Counted from the first letter of the stretch, positions 40,258 to 50,375 are shown. The stretch is 64,000 bases of DNA from Psychrobacter alimentarius (GCF_001606025.1 NZ_CP014945.1:558001-622000), one strand, 5' to 3'. The notes: generated from the sequence alone by a model not told the origin. Numbers and translations are program-made.

Positions 40258-41160
40258 TTAATCGAAGCGATAAATATCCATCCCCAAACTATGATGTGCC
40301 ATACTTTGATGCACGACAGAGACACGTTGACCCGCACCTAAAGCAAAGAACAGTGGTAGCAAATGCTCATCACTTGGGTGAACATGCTTATAATTGGGGT
40401 ACTGTTGCCAATCTAGCGCAGTAGGAATGTCTGTCTTAATGTGCTGTAATAGCCAATCTTTAAAGTCTTTTGCCGCCTTATCAATACTGTCCGCTTGCCA
40501 ACGCAGGGCTTGCAAGTTGTGCGTGATGCTCCCTGAACCGATAATAAGTATCTGCTCTTCGCGCAGACGTGCAAGCTGTGCGCCCAGCTGATAGCAAGCA
40601 ATGCTGTCATAATGCTGTGGTAAAGATATCTGTACGATTGGTATGTCTGCTTGTGGATACATATGGATAAGCGGGGCCCAAACACCATGGTCACAAGCAC
40701 GCATCGGATTGATGCTGCACCTAATACCGCGCGCAGTAAGCTGATGCGCGAGCGATTCAGCAAGCGCTGGCTGACCAGCAGCAGGATACTGTAGCTCATA
40801 TAGCTCAGGCGCAAAGCCTGAAAAATCATGCCACGTTTTCGGTTGAGGGTTGCTACTTATCTCAAGCTTGGCTGACTGCCAATGTGCGGACATAATAACG
40901 ATGGCACGTGGCTTGGGTAAGTTTTGCCCGATACGTGCCAATGCACTGGTTGTAGCAGATTGTTCAATCGCAAGCGTGGGTGCGCCATGCGAGATAAACA
41001 AGGCTGGCAGTTTAGCCAAGTTAGCTGCCTTAGAGATTATAGCAGACGTGTCTTCCCAAGCATCGGCAGACGTGATGGACTGCAACGTGTGACCATGATG
41101 GTCGCCAGGTTGTGAAGTGGGATGAGAGGCGTTAGGTATTGCGCGTTTTGGATATTTCAT
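40258..41160 (-). CDS. DODA-type extradiol dioxygenase (YgiD-like)
   Basis: 300 residues from the ATG at 41160; a GTG at 41181 is also possible. The LigB-type fold has the metal histidines in FISHGAPT, MSAHWQ and DHGVWAP, plus the ELYELQYPAAG block. E. coli YgiD opens 4,5-DOPA in vitro, but the physiological substrate is unclear. The family's usual start lies about 50 residues further in, just before LPALFISHG, so either this protein has an N-terminal extension or a TTG in that region (preceded by AAGGCAG) is the real start. Confidence 0.82.
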   Translation of the reverse strand: MKYPKRAIPNASHPTSQPGDHHGHTLQSITSADAWEDTSAIISKAANLAKLPALFISHGAPTLAIEQSATTSALARIGQNLPKPRAIVIMSAHWQSAKLEISSNPQPKTWHDFSGFAPELYELQYPAAGQPALAESLAHQLTARGIRCSINPMRACDHGVWAPLIHMYPQADIPIVQISLPQHYDSIACYQLGAQLARLREEQILIIGSGSITHNLQALRWQADSIDKAAKDFKDWLLQHIKTDIPTALDWQQYPNYKHVHPSDEHLLPLFFALGAGQRVSVVHQSMAHHSLGMDIYRFD

Positions 41161-41245
41161 GTTCCAGTTATTAGGGCGCACGTCAGTTTTTCAATCTGTT
41201 TTGTCATGGTTATTTTCAGATAATTTATCGCGAACTGGACTTTGC

Positions 41246-41734
41246 CTAATTACCGCGATGATAAGGATGGTTGTTATTGATACTCATCGCTCGATACAAC
41301 TGCTCCATCAAGACAACTCGTACGAGAGGATGTGGCAATGTCAGCGCAGATAACGACCATTTTACATCGGCTTTTGCCAGTACTTCAGGTGAGACACCAT
41401 CTGCGCCGCCAATGACCAAAGCAATATCATCCCCTTGTTGCATCGCATCTGATAGTTTATCCGCCAAGCCTTCTGTCGAAAGCATTTTACCTTTGACGTC
41501 CAATACCCATAATTGTTCGCGCCCAGTGGCATTATGAGCTGCCAAAATGGCTTGACCCTCTTGTTCACGATACTGTGCTAAATTGGCATCTGAGGGGGTT
41601 TTTGCTCGCTTGGCGGCCGCGATTTCGATGATGTCTGTACTGAGCATGGGTTGAATACGTTTATGGTATTCATCAAAACCTGTTTGCACCCAGTTAGGCA
41701 TTTTGTTGCCGACGCTCAAAATTCTTACTTTCAT
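41246..41734 (-). CDS. rlmH: 23S rRNA (pseudouridine1915-N3)-methyltransferase
   Basis: 162 residues from the ATG at 41734 (MKVRILSVGNKMP), which fits the family length of about 155; the frame extends 21 codons further without homology. SPOUT-type SAM site VIGGADGVS and the C-terminal LPHPLVRVVLMEQLYRAMSI and NNHPYHRGN are diagnostic. It methylates pseudouridine 1915 of assembled ribosomes. Confidence 0.95.
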   Translation of the reverse strand: MKVRILSVGNKMPNWVQTGFDEYHKRIQPMLSTDIIEIAAAKRAKTPSDANLAQYREQEGQAILAAHNATGREQLWVLDVKGKMLSTEGLADKLSDAMQQGDDIALVIGGADGVSPEVLAKADVKWSLSALTLPHPLVRVVLMEQLYRAMSINNNHPYHRGN

Positions 41735-41821
41735 AGTCCATACCACGTCAATAATTAAATAAATATCACAAGGTTTTTTACAATTGGTTGCGGCCAATAC
41801 ATTTTCTTTTTTGATCTATTA

Positions 41822-42364
41822 TTACATCAAAGGTGAAATCGTTTCTGAGACAGTCTGTTCTGTCTTTTGGTGGTGAGGGTCACTCAGGCTTGGCTTTGGA
41901 ATAATGGTAAGCTTTGCATCCGATTCAAATACAATGGCTTCAACTTCATCGAAGCTATTTATTCCATCAGAGCGCATTGCACATTCTATCTCCTGCCGGG
42001 TCAATCGTTCATCACGCATAGCATCTGGTAAAAACTGCCCTTGGTAAAAAACAATGCGCGGCTCGGACAAAATAAAACTGCTAAATTGCGGTGAGATAGA
42101 GGCATATTTGGTGACCAAAAACTGCAATAGATAGAGCACCAAAATAGAAGAGGCCCCTTCAATAAAAGGAATGTTTTTGAGCAAAATGGTACTGGCACCT
42201 AATGAGCCAATCATGACGGTCACAACCCAATCAAAATTATTGAGCTGAGAGGTAGAGCGTTTTCCTGAAACTTTCGTCACTAGCACGATTAAGACGTAAA
42301 TCATGGTGGTCGTCAGTACGATGCGCCCAAGCTTGTCTATATTGTCAAAAAAAAGCATGTCCAT
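41822..42364 (-). CDS. DUF421/YetF-type membrane protein
   Basis: 180 residues from the ATG at 42364, chosen for AGGAG 8 nt upstream; the frame runs to an ATG at 42418. Three hydrophobic segments (about 8-30, 45-62 and 65-85) precede a soluble domain with the family marks VSGKRSTSQLNNFDWVV, ILSEPRIVFYQGQF and RLTRQEIECAMRSDGI. Members of the family have no agreed biochemical role in gammaproteobacteria. Confidence 0.86.
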   Translation of the reverse strand: MDMLFFDNIDKLGRIVLTTTMIYVLIVLVTKVSGKRSTSQLNNFDWVVTVMIGSLGASTILLKNIPFIEGASSILVLYLLQFLVTKYASISPQFSSFILSEPRIVFYQGQFLPDAMRDERLTRQEIECAMRSDGINSFDEVEAIVFESDAKLTIIPKPSLSDPHHQKTEQTVSETISPLM

Positions 42365-42544
42365 TAAGCGCGCTCCTATGGTAAGAATAAAACCGTGTGC
42401 TGCTAAGCATCGATTCATAAAAGAAAGTAACTGATGAAGCTCACCAATTGATACTGTTAGCCTAACGAATTCTAAGCCTCGAAAGGAAAAAATTTGTAGT
42501 CAGTCATTGTGGTTTTATAAGGTTCAAGTCGCGCTTTATTAAAC

Positions 42545-43060
42545 TCATATGGTCTTACGTTTGGGATCAAGCAAACGATTCATTACCCAAATACTGATGC
42601 GAGCGCTGACCAATGTCATTACCAATATCAGCATCAGTGAGGACAGCAGCGGTAAGGGCTGTTGTGTGGTCATCTCAAACAATACTTCGCGGCTCACCGC
42701 GTCAAACAACCAAAACCAAATTCCCAAGAAGTAAATCACTGTCAGTACCCAAACGACTGCAATACCGCCAAATACTAAGCGATTACTCTCACTTCTATCC
42801 AAGGCGCGTTGTTGCTGCTTAGTAAACTTGTGCACCGCAATATAAGCGCCAACAATGATAGAGATTACTGTGACCAACGGTGAGTTTAGCGCCACCTTGG
42901 TTTGGATCATCATAAATACGGCGCTGGCAAGCACATAACCAATCGCGAAAAACCCAATATATCGAGCCAGTTTAGGTCGTGCCAATTGAGGAGTGTTGAG
43001 CGATCCATTGTGACCTAAATGCGAGGTGGATTTGTTGAGCGTGGGAGTCTTGCGTGACAT
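42545..43060 (-). CDS. ABZJ_00895-like membrane protein
   Basis: 171 residues. A hydrophilic N-terminus (1-30) precedes four hydrophobic segments (near 35-55, 62-78, 95-122 and 137-158) with basic ends (cytoplasmic C-terminus RLLDPKRKTI). It resembles a small family annotated in Acinetobacter as ABZJ_00895, function unknown. It may share a transcript with the neighbouring membrane-protein and rlmH genes, which all read leftward. Confidence 0.68.
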   Translation of the reverse strand: MSRKTPTLNKSTSHLGHNGSLNTPQLARPKLARYIGFFAIGYVLASAVFMMIQTKVALNSPLVTVISIIVGAYIAVHKFTKQQQRALDRSESNRLVFGGIAVVWVLTVIYFLGIWFWLFDAVSREVLFEMTTQQPLPLLSSLMLILVMTLVSARISIWVMNRLLDPKRKTI

Positions 43061-43223
43061 AAGCTGACCTTTATCAAGGTAAAAACAAGAAAATATAAGT
43101 AATATAGTGAGTCAATAAAATAGCGAGGCACTAATGGTAAAATAAAAATGCGCAAAGACGGTTTTAGAGACTGTCTGACAACTTTGCTGACACTTTTTAA
43201 AATTAGCACCTTTGCTGTTTAGA

Positions 43224-45362
43224 TTAATGCTGTGCCGTCCAGTCAAGTGCCACATCCAATACAGTTCGAGCATTATAGGCATTTAGTGCTTGCTCGCTGT
43301 TGATCAGTCCTACAATGACATAATCCTGTCCTGATAAGCCTTTGACGTATCCTGCCATCGATGTCACGTTGTTTAATGTGCCTGTTTTTATCCAAGCACG
43401 TCCAATAGCTTTCGAATCAGGCAATCTATCACTATGCGCCACGATGGTGCCACTCACGCCAGCCACGCCTAAAGAGTTGATATAACTATCGAAGTTTGGA
43501 CGATTATATGCATACGCCAGTAATTCGCTTAAATTAGCGGCAGTAATCGTACACTCGCGGCAGAGTCCTGAACCGTTGGTTAAATACGGTGGGGGTGTGT
43601 CTAGATTACTCTGCCACCATTGATTGATCGTCTGTAACGCGGTCGAATAGTCCGTCGTTGGGTTGCCAAATTGATATAAACTGGTGTTATGTAAGCTGCT
43701 ATTTTTCACAGTTTTGTTTTTCAAACGGTCACTTTTGTCGTCAAGAGAACTACTGATTGTTCCTTGCTCATTCACATTTTTACGAATATCCGTTTTATTT
43801 GTAGCTACTTTAGCACTATTGTCATGATGATAGGCGCCTATCGATAGTGCCACTTGTTCAGCCATGACATTATTTGAAAAATGGTTGATGTCATAAATTT
43901 GCTGGGCCAGATTTAGTGACGCGTAGCTTACAATAGGTAGCGGCGATATCGGCCACGCGGCTAGTCCCTTTGCGGGTGTTGATTTTTTGCTTGCATCATA
44001 AGGCGTTTCTTGTGAGATGACGTCGCCACTCAGCGTATTGCCCAGTGCCTGCCATTTTGCCGCAATGACACGTGCCGCAAACTCTTTGGCATCGGGATAA
44101 GCAATATAAAAGGCGTGTTCTTGGCAGCTGTTTGGCAAAGAAGCATTGAGTGCCAATCGATTGGGTTGCCACTGCGGCGCAAGGCTGTAGCGCGCTTGAC
44201 CACAAGCCGCTGAGCGTGTGTCTATGGTGCTTGGCATTTGATAGTTTGCTAATTGCGGCGTATACACCAAAGCCGCTTTGCCATTGTCTGCCGGATAGCT
44301 CTTGATACCGATGGTGCTGAAGTTGACCAAAAAACCATCAGGGCTGGCATTATAAGGTCGCAGTGGATCATTATCAAAGGCGGCTGGGTCTTTGGTCACA
44401 TTATGAAAAATGGCACTATCGACAATCATGTCACCATCGATATGGCGAATGCCTGCTGCCTGCACTTGATACAATAACTGTTGCAAACGCTCATGAGTCA
44501 TTTTTGGATCGCCACTTCCTTGAATAATCAAGTCGCCATATAACCGATCATTGACAATCACACCCGTATGATAAACACGCGTGTGCCAAACAAAATCAGC
44601 ACCAAGCGTATCCAAAGCGATAAAGCTAGGCACAAGTTTCATAGTGCTGGCAGGGGTACGGGCGATATCAGGTTGATAACTCAATAAAGGAGAAAACGAG
44701 ATGTTGATAGACGATGTCGCTGTTTTATTCCGATTATTTTTTGAATCATGACTGTCATCATTGGGAGTTGTTTGATTGCTGTTTAAGAGATGACTATGAG
44801 AGGAATAGCTATCGGATAATGGGGTAGGAATACTCTCTAGGCTTTGATAAATGTAGGGGTCATCGGTATAAGCATGTATTTTTTGTTCATACTTCTTAAT
44901 TGTGCGTTTCTCAATAGTCGTCAGAGCACTGTGATACTCAGTTGATTTTTGGATACTCGTCTTACCCTTATCAATAGGATTTTGAGTGCTTTTTGGACTG
45001 TCAGGAGTAATAGCAGCTTCTGCGCCTGTCGCGCTTACACTATCGACGACCTGAATGGGAGACGGCAGATGACTGGTGTTTTTATCACCGACTGGCACGA
45101 TGACAATGCTCATATCAGAAGCGGACAAATCTGCACGTGCCAAAGCCGCTTGTATGGCCTCAGGTAGCGCTGCTTGTGCAAATACTGGCGTTGCAGTGGC
45201 TAAAAGCGCAAGTAAAGACAAGCGTTTGCCTGCTTGCAAAAACGGACTCAAACGTTTGTTAAAAAACTTTGGTTTGTTATCAGTATTATAATCGAGGTTG
45301 GTATCAGTATTGGCATTATGATGAGGGGTGCGGCAGCGTTGAGAGTTAAGTAACATGAGCAT
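43224..45362 (-). CDS. dacB: D-alanyl-D-alanine carboxypeptidase/endopeptidase, PBP4 type, with large insertions
   Basis: 712 residues against about 480 in E. coli DacB. The penicillin-binding motifs are intact: SxxK at Ser239-Lys242 (TPASTMK), SxN at Ser496-Asn498 and KTG at 659-661. A signal peptide (about 46-64, ending VFAQA) follows an unusually long N-region of 45 hydrophilic residues. Between the first strand (SIVIVPVGD) and SxxK lies a Ser/Thr/Asn/Lys-rich insertion of roughly 130 residues, and another of about 45 follows SxN. The enzyme trims and cuts peptidoglycan crosslinks in the periplasm. Confidence 0.92.
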   Translation of the reverse strand: MLMLLNSQRCRTPHHNANTDTNLDYNTDNKPKFFNKRLSPFLQAGKRLSLLALLATATPVFAQAALPEAIQAALARADLSASDMSIVIVPVGDKNTSHLPSPIQVVDSVSATGAEAAITPDSPKSTQNPIDKGKTSIQKSTEYHSALTTIEKRTIKKYEQKIHAYTDDPYIYQSLESIPTPLSDSYSSHSHLLNSNQTTPNDDSHDSKNNRNKTATSSINISFSPLLSYQPDIARTPASTMKLVPSFIALDTLGADFVWHTRVYHTGVIVNDRLYGDLIIQGSGDPKMTHERLQQLLYQVQAAGIRHIDGDMIVDSAIFHNVTKDPAAFDNDPLRPYNASPDGFLVNFSTIGIKSYPADNGKAALVYTPQLANYQMPSTIDTRSAACGQARYSLAPQWQPNRLALNASLPNSCQEHAFYIAYPDAKEFAARVIAAKWQALGNTLSGDVISQETPYDASKKSTPAKGLAAWPISPLPIVSYASLNLAQQIYDINHFSNNVMAEQVALSIGAYHHDNSAKVATNKTDIRKNVNEQGTISSSLDDKSDRLKNKTVKNSSLHNTSLYQFGNPTTDYSTALQTINQWWQSNLDTPPPYLTNGSGLCRECTITAANLSELLAYAYNRPNFDSYINSLGVAGVSGTIVAHSDRLPDSKAIGRAWIKTGTLNNVTSMAGYVKGLSGQDYVIVGLINSEQALNAYNARTVLDVALDWTAQH

Positions 45363-45454
45363 CTATCGTTAGGTGAAAAAACAGCCTATGGTAACATGAG
45401 TTATCGTTTTCGCGTAGATGTAGGGCAAGGTTTGAGTGTTTCTTTTAGGGTATA

Positions 45455-46069
45455 TTATAACTGTGAGCGTAGGTGCAAAAACGCCATCGCTGTCATGATG
45501 GCATCGTTATAAGCATCGTGTGCGCCCATTTCAGGAATTCCATAATGCGCCAAAATATTGGTTAGACGCTGTGACTGATGGGGAATACCTTGTGTACGGT
45601 CGCCCATACGCCGACTGTATAACTGACGCACATCAATGATTTGATTCGGTAATGTCGTACCCATATAGCGTTTGACCATAGGGTTTAAAAACCCGATGTC
45701 TAGCTGCGTACAGAGTCCAACAATCGGTCGATTGTCTATGAATGGTAGTAGAAGCGCCAGCATCTCATCATAGCCCATCCCATGCTCAACATCAGCAGTG
45801 CGCAAGCCATGAATCACAATCGTATCTCGGTCTGGCATCACAGGCGGTCTACATACCAGGTGCATACCGTTACCAGTATCAATCGTATTGTCATTGATAT
45901 GAATGGCGGCGACAGATAACAAGTGATGCTTTTTTGGGTTCAATCCCGTCATTTCACAGTCAATGGCGACCCACTGTTTGGCATGAGGTTTGTCAAACAT
46001 AGATACCAACTCTGGACGTTGTAGCTGGTTTTTTTGCCAAGTGCCAGATAACTGCTTTAGCCAATTCAT
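45455..46069 (-). CDS. DnaQ-like 3'-5' exonuclease (DEDDh)
   Basis: 204 residues from the ATG at 46069; an in-frame GTG at 46078 sits closer to the AAAGGGG site, so the start is uncertain. In the longer numbering, Asp40 and Glu42 (AIDCEMTG), Asp127 (TQLDIGF), His187 and Asp192 (HDAYNDA) form the DEDDh site. It follows the DUF294 gene by about 25 nt on the same strand. This pairing recurs in many bacteria and suggests joint work in nucleotide or RNA turnover, but the role is unproven. Confidence 0.88.
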   Translation of the reverse strand: MNWLKQLSGTWQKNQLQRPELVSMFDKPHAKQWVAIDCEMTGLNPKKHHLLSVAAIHINDNTIDTGNGMHLVCRPPVMPDRDTIVIHGLRTADVEHGMGYDEMLALLLPFIDNRPIVGLCTQLDIGFLNPMVKRYMGTTLPNQIIDVRQLYSRRMGDRTQGIPHQSQRLTNILAHYGIPEMGAHDAYNDAIMTAMAFLHLRSQL

Positions 46070-46103
46070 ATCCGTCACGCACCCCTTTATGATAATTCTG
46101 TAG

Positions 46104-48068
46104 TCATGATATCTCTAATTGATAGTGCTGACGTAGTTGGTTTTTGAAGCTTTTAACCACAGCCAAACACTCTTTTAGTAAGTCACGCTCAAGCGCGGTT
46201 AGCGTCATTGGGTTCACTTGACGCGCCTGTCTATCATCGGTTGAGAGCGCAACAGATAAGCGCTGCGCCATAAAAAACTCTAACGCTTCTAACAAAGTGT
46301 CGGCGCGTTCTTGATTCAAAGCGTGTACTTGCACCAGCGCTTTGAGGCGGTTTTTGGTGCTTGGAACGTCTAAAATATCGTTTTCTAAGGCGAGCGTACG
46401 TATGCCATGAACCAATGGAAAGATACCAGCCTTTTTTAGGTCGATGTCTGATGAGGCTGATTTGCCTGCTAGTAATGGTACAAATTTTTGCCACCACTGA
46501 TTGACATCACCAAACTGTAAGGCGGCGCGGGCGAACTGACGTACAAACATAGGGTCTGACTGGCGATGCGCAACTTGTAAATTTTGCCGTACCTGAGTGA
46601 GGAGGGATTCGTCACCGCAGACGTATTCACCATCGAGTATGGCGGACAGATAGATGCCATGCATGGGATCAGTATTTTTCAACCATGAGCCAATCTGTGT
46701 GTTAAACGACTTAAGCGGTTGTCGCCACATCGGATTGGTCATCATGATATTGCCATCACATAGTGGATAGCCGAGACTGGCCAAATGTGTATTAAAGGTA
46801 GCGGCAAACTGAGCCAAATCAGGATGCATGTAGCCATCGCGTATGATAAGCGCGTTGTCTTGATCGGTACGCATGATTTGCTCACCGCGACCTTCTGAAC
46901 CCATGACAATAAGACAGGTATTTGCGATGACATCATCAGGCACGATTAATTGCCAAAGTTTGGTAAATACTTGCGCGTTTAGCGTCTGTACCATGCGGCT
47001 GATATTGCCGATTTTGACGCCGTTTTGATGCTGAGCACGAATATAGCGACCGATCAGCTCAACAGCGTTATGTAAGCTTGATAAGTCTTCTGCTTGTTCA
47101 ATTTGAATACTAATCAGTTGTGAATGGTGGCTGATATGAGCGAGCATATCGCTTTGTCCGAGTATGCCTATCACCTCACGGTTGGTATCAAGGACCGGCA
47201 GTCTATGGATACGGTAGCGTGTCATGGTCAGTAGGGCATCGCCAATCTCATCGCCTGCGTTGATGGTGCGCAAGTTAAAATTGGCATAACGCTGGCATGG
47301 CGTTGTATTAGAATCTTGCTGCTCACTCACCGCGCGGCAAATATCCGTGTCCGTTAAAATGCCCAGTAAATGATTGGGACCGTGTGACAAAGAGACGTCA
47401 TGATTTGAATGATTGATGGGTCGCACCAATACGTGTTTGAGTCCTGCTGTTGTCATGATCCGGGCCGCCTCGAATAAGCTGCTATGAGCCTCGACGATGT
47501 GGACGGGTAACAGAGTCACATCCGTCACAGGTTGCAACATGATCTGCTGTACTTCTTGTTGGTTGTTATTGTGAGAGAGGGCAAAAGTCTTATTCTGGCG
47601 TCGCTGCTGTAAGGCTTTTAAGCGTTCAGGCAGCTTGTCTGATAATAACTGACGTACCAAATGATTTTGGGCGCTAATTTTATCGATTGCTTCGCCAGTA
47701 ACTTGCAGCAGCAAGGTATCCTCAGAGGCTCGATACTGATAGGTTTGTGCCGCTTCAATCGTAGTATGATTTGCTTCGCCATCTTGCAGGCGGGGTGTTA
47801 CGACAGATTCAGGCAAGCGCCGACTGTCGAACCAGTCGTTGTTGTTATAATCATCAGCATGGTTACTGCCCAAGTAGGAGGCGACAAACTCACCATCAAG
47901 TAATTGCTCTATCTGTCCTTTGATGACCACATACAGATACGTTAATTCTTCGACAGGTAGGCTTTCGCCTTTGGCAAGGTAGCGAATTTGGGTGTGCTTT
48001 CTAATGCTTTGTCGTTCAGCCAAACTTAAGACATCAAAAGGTGGCTGAGTAAAATCAAGATGGGGCAT
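46104..48068 (-). CDS. cNMP-binding/CBS/DUF294 nucleotidyltransferase-like protein
   Basis: 654 residues in four parts: a cyclic-nucleotide-binding-like fold (about 10-150), a CBS pair (about 178-320) containing GILTDTDIC and GILGQSDML, a nucleotidyltransferase-like domain with MGSEGRGEQIMRTDQDNAL (389-407, metal Asp402/Asp404), and a helical substrate-binding domain to the end. The plan resembles signal-controlled nucleotidyltransferases; the ligand and target are unknown. AAGGA lies 8 nt before the ATG. First gene of a two-gene unit with the exonuclease. Confidence 0.9.
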   Translation of the reverse strand: MPHLDFTQPPFDVLSLAERQSIRKHTQIRYLAKGESLPVEELTYLYVVIKGQIEQLLDGEFVASYLGSNHADDYNNNDWFDSRRLPESVVTPRLQDGEANHTTIEAAQTYQYRASEDTLLLQVTGEAIDKISAQNHLVRQLLSDKLPERLKALQQRRQNKTFALSHNNNQQEVQQIMLQPVTDVTLLPVHIVEAHSSLFEAARIMTTAGLKHVLVRPINHSNHDVSLSHGPNHLLGILTDTDICRAVSEQQDSNTTPCQRYANFNLRTINAGDEIGDALLTMTRYRIHRLPVLDTNREVIGILGQSDMLAHISHHSQLISIQIEQAEDLSSLHNAVELIGRYIRAQHQNGVKIGNISRMVQTLNAQVFTKLWQLIVPDDVIANTCLIVMGSEGRGEQIMRTDQDNALIIRDGYMHPDLAQFAATFNTHLASLGYPLCDGNIMMTNPMWRQPLKSFNTQIGSWLKNTDPMHGIYLSAILDGEYVCGDESLLTQVRQNLQVAHRQSDPMFVRQFARAALQFGDVNQWWQKFVPLLAGKSASSDIDLKKAGIFPLVHGIRTLALENDILDVPSTKNRLKALVQVHALNQERADTLLEALEFFMAQRLSVALSTDDRQARQVNPMTLTALERDLLKECLAVVKSFKNQLRQHYQLEIS

Positions 48069-48138
48069 GGCATCATCCTTGATGGCATATCGGTGAGAGT
48101 ATTTACGATAGCATTATTAGGATATCTATTATTCTCGA

Positions 48139-49371
48139 TTATGCGCCAAGCAGCTGACGAATGCGACCAATCGCTTCACGACTCTCATCGACACTAGCGA
48201 CCAAAGCAATCCGTACATAACCTTTTCCTGGATTGTGACCATCGATTTCGCGAGATAAGTATCTGCCTGCTAAGGCATGGATATTGGCTTGCTCATATAA
48301 CGCTTTTACAAATACCTCGTCATCCCCTTCGAACTGCTCAGGCGCTTTTATCCAAAAATAAAACCCTGCCTCAGGCATACGCAGTTCTAGCAGCTCACCA
48401 AGCTCAGACATCCACAGTGCAAATTTTTCTTGATACAACTGGCGGTTATGCGCCACATGCTTCTCGTCTTGCCAAGCTGCGATAGAGGCGAGCTGATGCG
48501 GTATCGGCATCGCGCAGCCTTGATAGGTGCGATATTGTAAATACGCCTGCAAAATCTTGGCATCGCCTGCCACAAACCCTGAGCGTAGACCAGGCAAGTT
48601 TGAGCGTTTAGATAAAGAGTGGAACACAATACAGTTTTTAAAATCATGACGACCAAGGGCCGCGCATGCTTGCAACAAACCAATCGGCGCTTTATCAAAA
48701 TACAATTCGCTATAACACTCATCGCTTGCAATGACAAAACCATACTGATCAGACAAGCGAATGAGATATTCCCAGTCTTCCATCGTCATGATTGAGCCGG
48801 TCGGATTATTGGGACTACAGACAAACAAGAGTTGCGTCCGTGCCCAAATGTCTCTTGGCACTGCATGATAATCGCCTTTAAAGTCATTATCACGTGTGCA
48901 AGGCACAAAGTAGGGCGTTGCTTGCGCAAGTATCGCTGCACCTTCATAAATTTGATAAAAAGGATTTGGCATCACGATGGTAGGTGGTTGATGAGAGGGG
49001 GGTAGTGCAGGATTGGCTGCGTCACCTGCAGTGTGGTCAACCACTGCTTGCACAATACTAAAGATTGCTTCACGCGTACCCATCACTGGCAATATTTGCG
49101 TATCAGGATCCACATGCGTTAAGAAAAATCGCTTTTCGAGCCAGTGAGCAATGGTTTGACGCAGCTCAAACAGACCGTTAGTGGTTGGATAATGACTTAT
49201 TTTGTCCAAGTTTTCTCGTAGTACGTCCAGCACAAAGGCAGGTGGCTCATGTTTGGGCTCGCCAATTCCCAGCTTGATTTCACTGTAGGTAAGGGCTGGC
49301 GCGCTATCTGCAAGCAGTTTTGCCATCTTCGCGAAGGGATAAGGATGTAGGTGGGTCAAGTTGTGATTCAT
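48139..49371 (-). CDS. dapC: Succinyldiaminopimelate transaminase
   Basis: 410 residues from the ATG at 49371; a TTG upstream is unlikely. Fold-type I PLP aminotransferase with SPNNPTGSIM, DECYSELYF and the lysine in FHSLSKRSNLPGLRSGF. The N-terminal HLHPYPFAKMAKLL and LGIGEPKH are typical of the DapC subgroup of lysine/DAP synthesis. In pseudomonads the order map-glnD-dapC is the same. Here a plus-strand gene sits between dapC and glnD. Confidence 0.9.
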   Translation of the reverse strand: MNHNLTHLHPYPFAKMAKLLADSAPALTYSEIKLGIGEPKHEPPAFVLDVLRENLDKISHYPTTNGLFELRQTIAHWLEKRFFLTHVDPDTQILPVMGTREAIFSIVQAVVDHTAGDAANPALPPSHQPPTIVMPNPFYQIYEGAAILAQATPYFVPCTRDNDFKGDYHAVPRDIWARTQLLFVCSPNNPTGSIMTMEDWEYLIRLSDQYGFVIASDECYSELYFDKAPIGLLQACAALGRHDFKNCIVFHSLSKRSNLPGLRSGFVAGDAKILQAYLQYRTYQGCAMPIPHQLASIAAWQDEKHVAHNRQLYQEKFALWMSELGELLELRMPEAGFYFWIKAPEQFEGDDEVFVKALYEQANIHALAGRYLSREIDGHNPGKGYVRIALVASVDESREAIGRIRQLLGA

Positions 49372-49628
49372 AATTAGGATAACTATAATAGACAATTAAT
49401 AATAAAGTTATAAAGAAAAGTTACATTCTAGCAGTGTGGCAATTCTCTTATTTTTTCTTTTTTTCATGGTAAGACTGTTTGCTGGATGACGAATAATTAT
49501 CGCTCATCGAACACTCAAAAATGTAGTGGTATTCAAAACCGTTAAATAAAAATTATCAATGACTAACGGCTATAAGTACAAAAAACGCTATCAGTCTTCA
49601 TGATAAAATATTATAAGGATAATTTGAT

Positions 49629-50300
49629 ATGCCTAGTGTTTCGAAAACTGAAGATATAGACGCTGAACATATCAATCATGATAATGTAGGTAGTCATCAG
49701 CATCATACTCGATTGTATGAATTATTGAAACAGCGAGAACAGTATTGGTGGCAGGCTCGACAGCAGTTGCTGACTCGTAAAGAAAGAAAAATGGTTTGGT
49801 ACAGCGAAAACAGTTTGATGATGTGGTTACTATGGCAATTGGTTGGTTATGTGGTTGTTGCTATGGTACTGATGTTAATCAGTAATTTACTCGATATAGT
49901 GCTGCCTTTGTGGCAATACATTGCTTTGTTTGTCTTACAAACCGTTATTTTCGTTTTTATGTTGATGGCTAAAGGGCGAACGGCCAATAAACTACAGCGT
50001 AAAATCGACAAAGATGAAATGGTGAGTGAAGAAGCATTCAATGAAATGGTCATCTTAGCAAAAGACAGTTTGTTTCCAGATGTACATGCCAATGCGCCAA
50101 TTTCTTTAAAGCAGTTATACGATTATTTTGAGGGGCAGTTTCATCTGACCAGTTTACATCGCTTACTACAAAAAGAAGTTGATACTGGGCGACTACTACT
50201 GACTCAGCAGCAGTTAGATGCAAATATATTGCCGCCAGATCTTGCTGATGATGAGCTGGATGATCATGCCAGCGAAATGATATATAAAAGCATGATTTAA
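49629..50300 (+). CDS. Two-helix membrane protein of unknown function
   Basis: 223 residues. A cytoplasmic-looking N-terminus of about 60 residues contains a His-rich patch (HINHDNVGSHQHH). Two hydrophobic segments (about 64-90 and 93-113) follow, then a charged C-terminal domain of 110 residues ending acidic (DDELDDHASE). AAGG lies 7 nt before the ATG. I recognise no family. It is inserted, on the opposite strand, into the map-glnD-dapC neighbourhood. Confidence 0.65.
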   Translation: MPSVSKTEDIDAEHINHDNVGSHQHHTRLYELLKQREQYWWQARQQLLTRKERKMVWYSENSLMMWLLWQLVGYVVVAMVLMLISNLLDIVLPLWQYIALFVLQTVIFVFMLMAKGRTANKLQRKIDKDEMVSEEAFNEMVILAKDSLFPDVHANAPISLKQLYDYFEGQFHLTSLHRLLQKEVDTGRLLLTQQQLDANILPPDLADDELDDHASEMIYKSMI

Positions 50301-50375
50301 GATTATTTCCCTTTTCTCAAGTCACCTTTGTGACTGTCGAACATTTCCTTTATCGACAAGTCTGGTTATTCAGCA

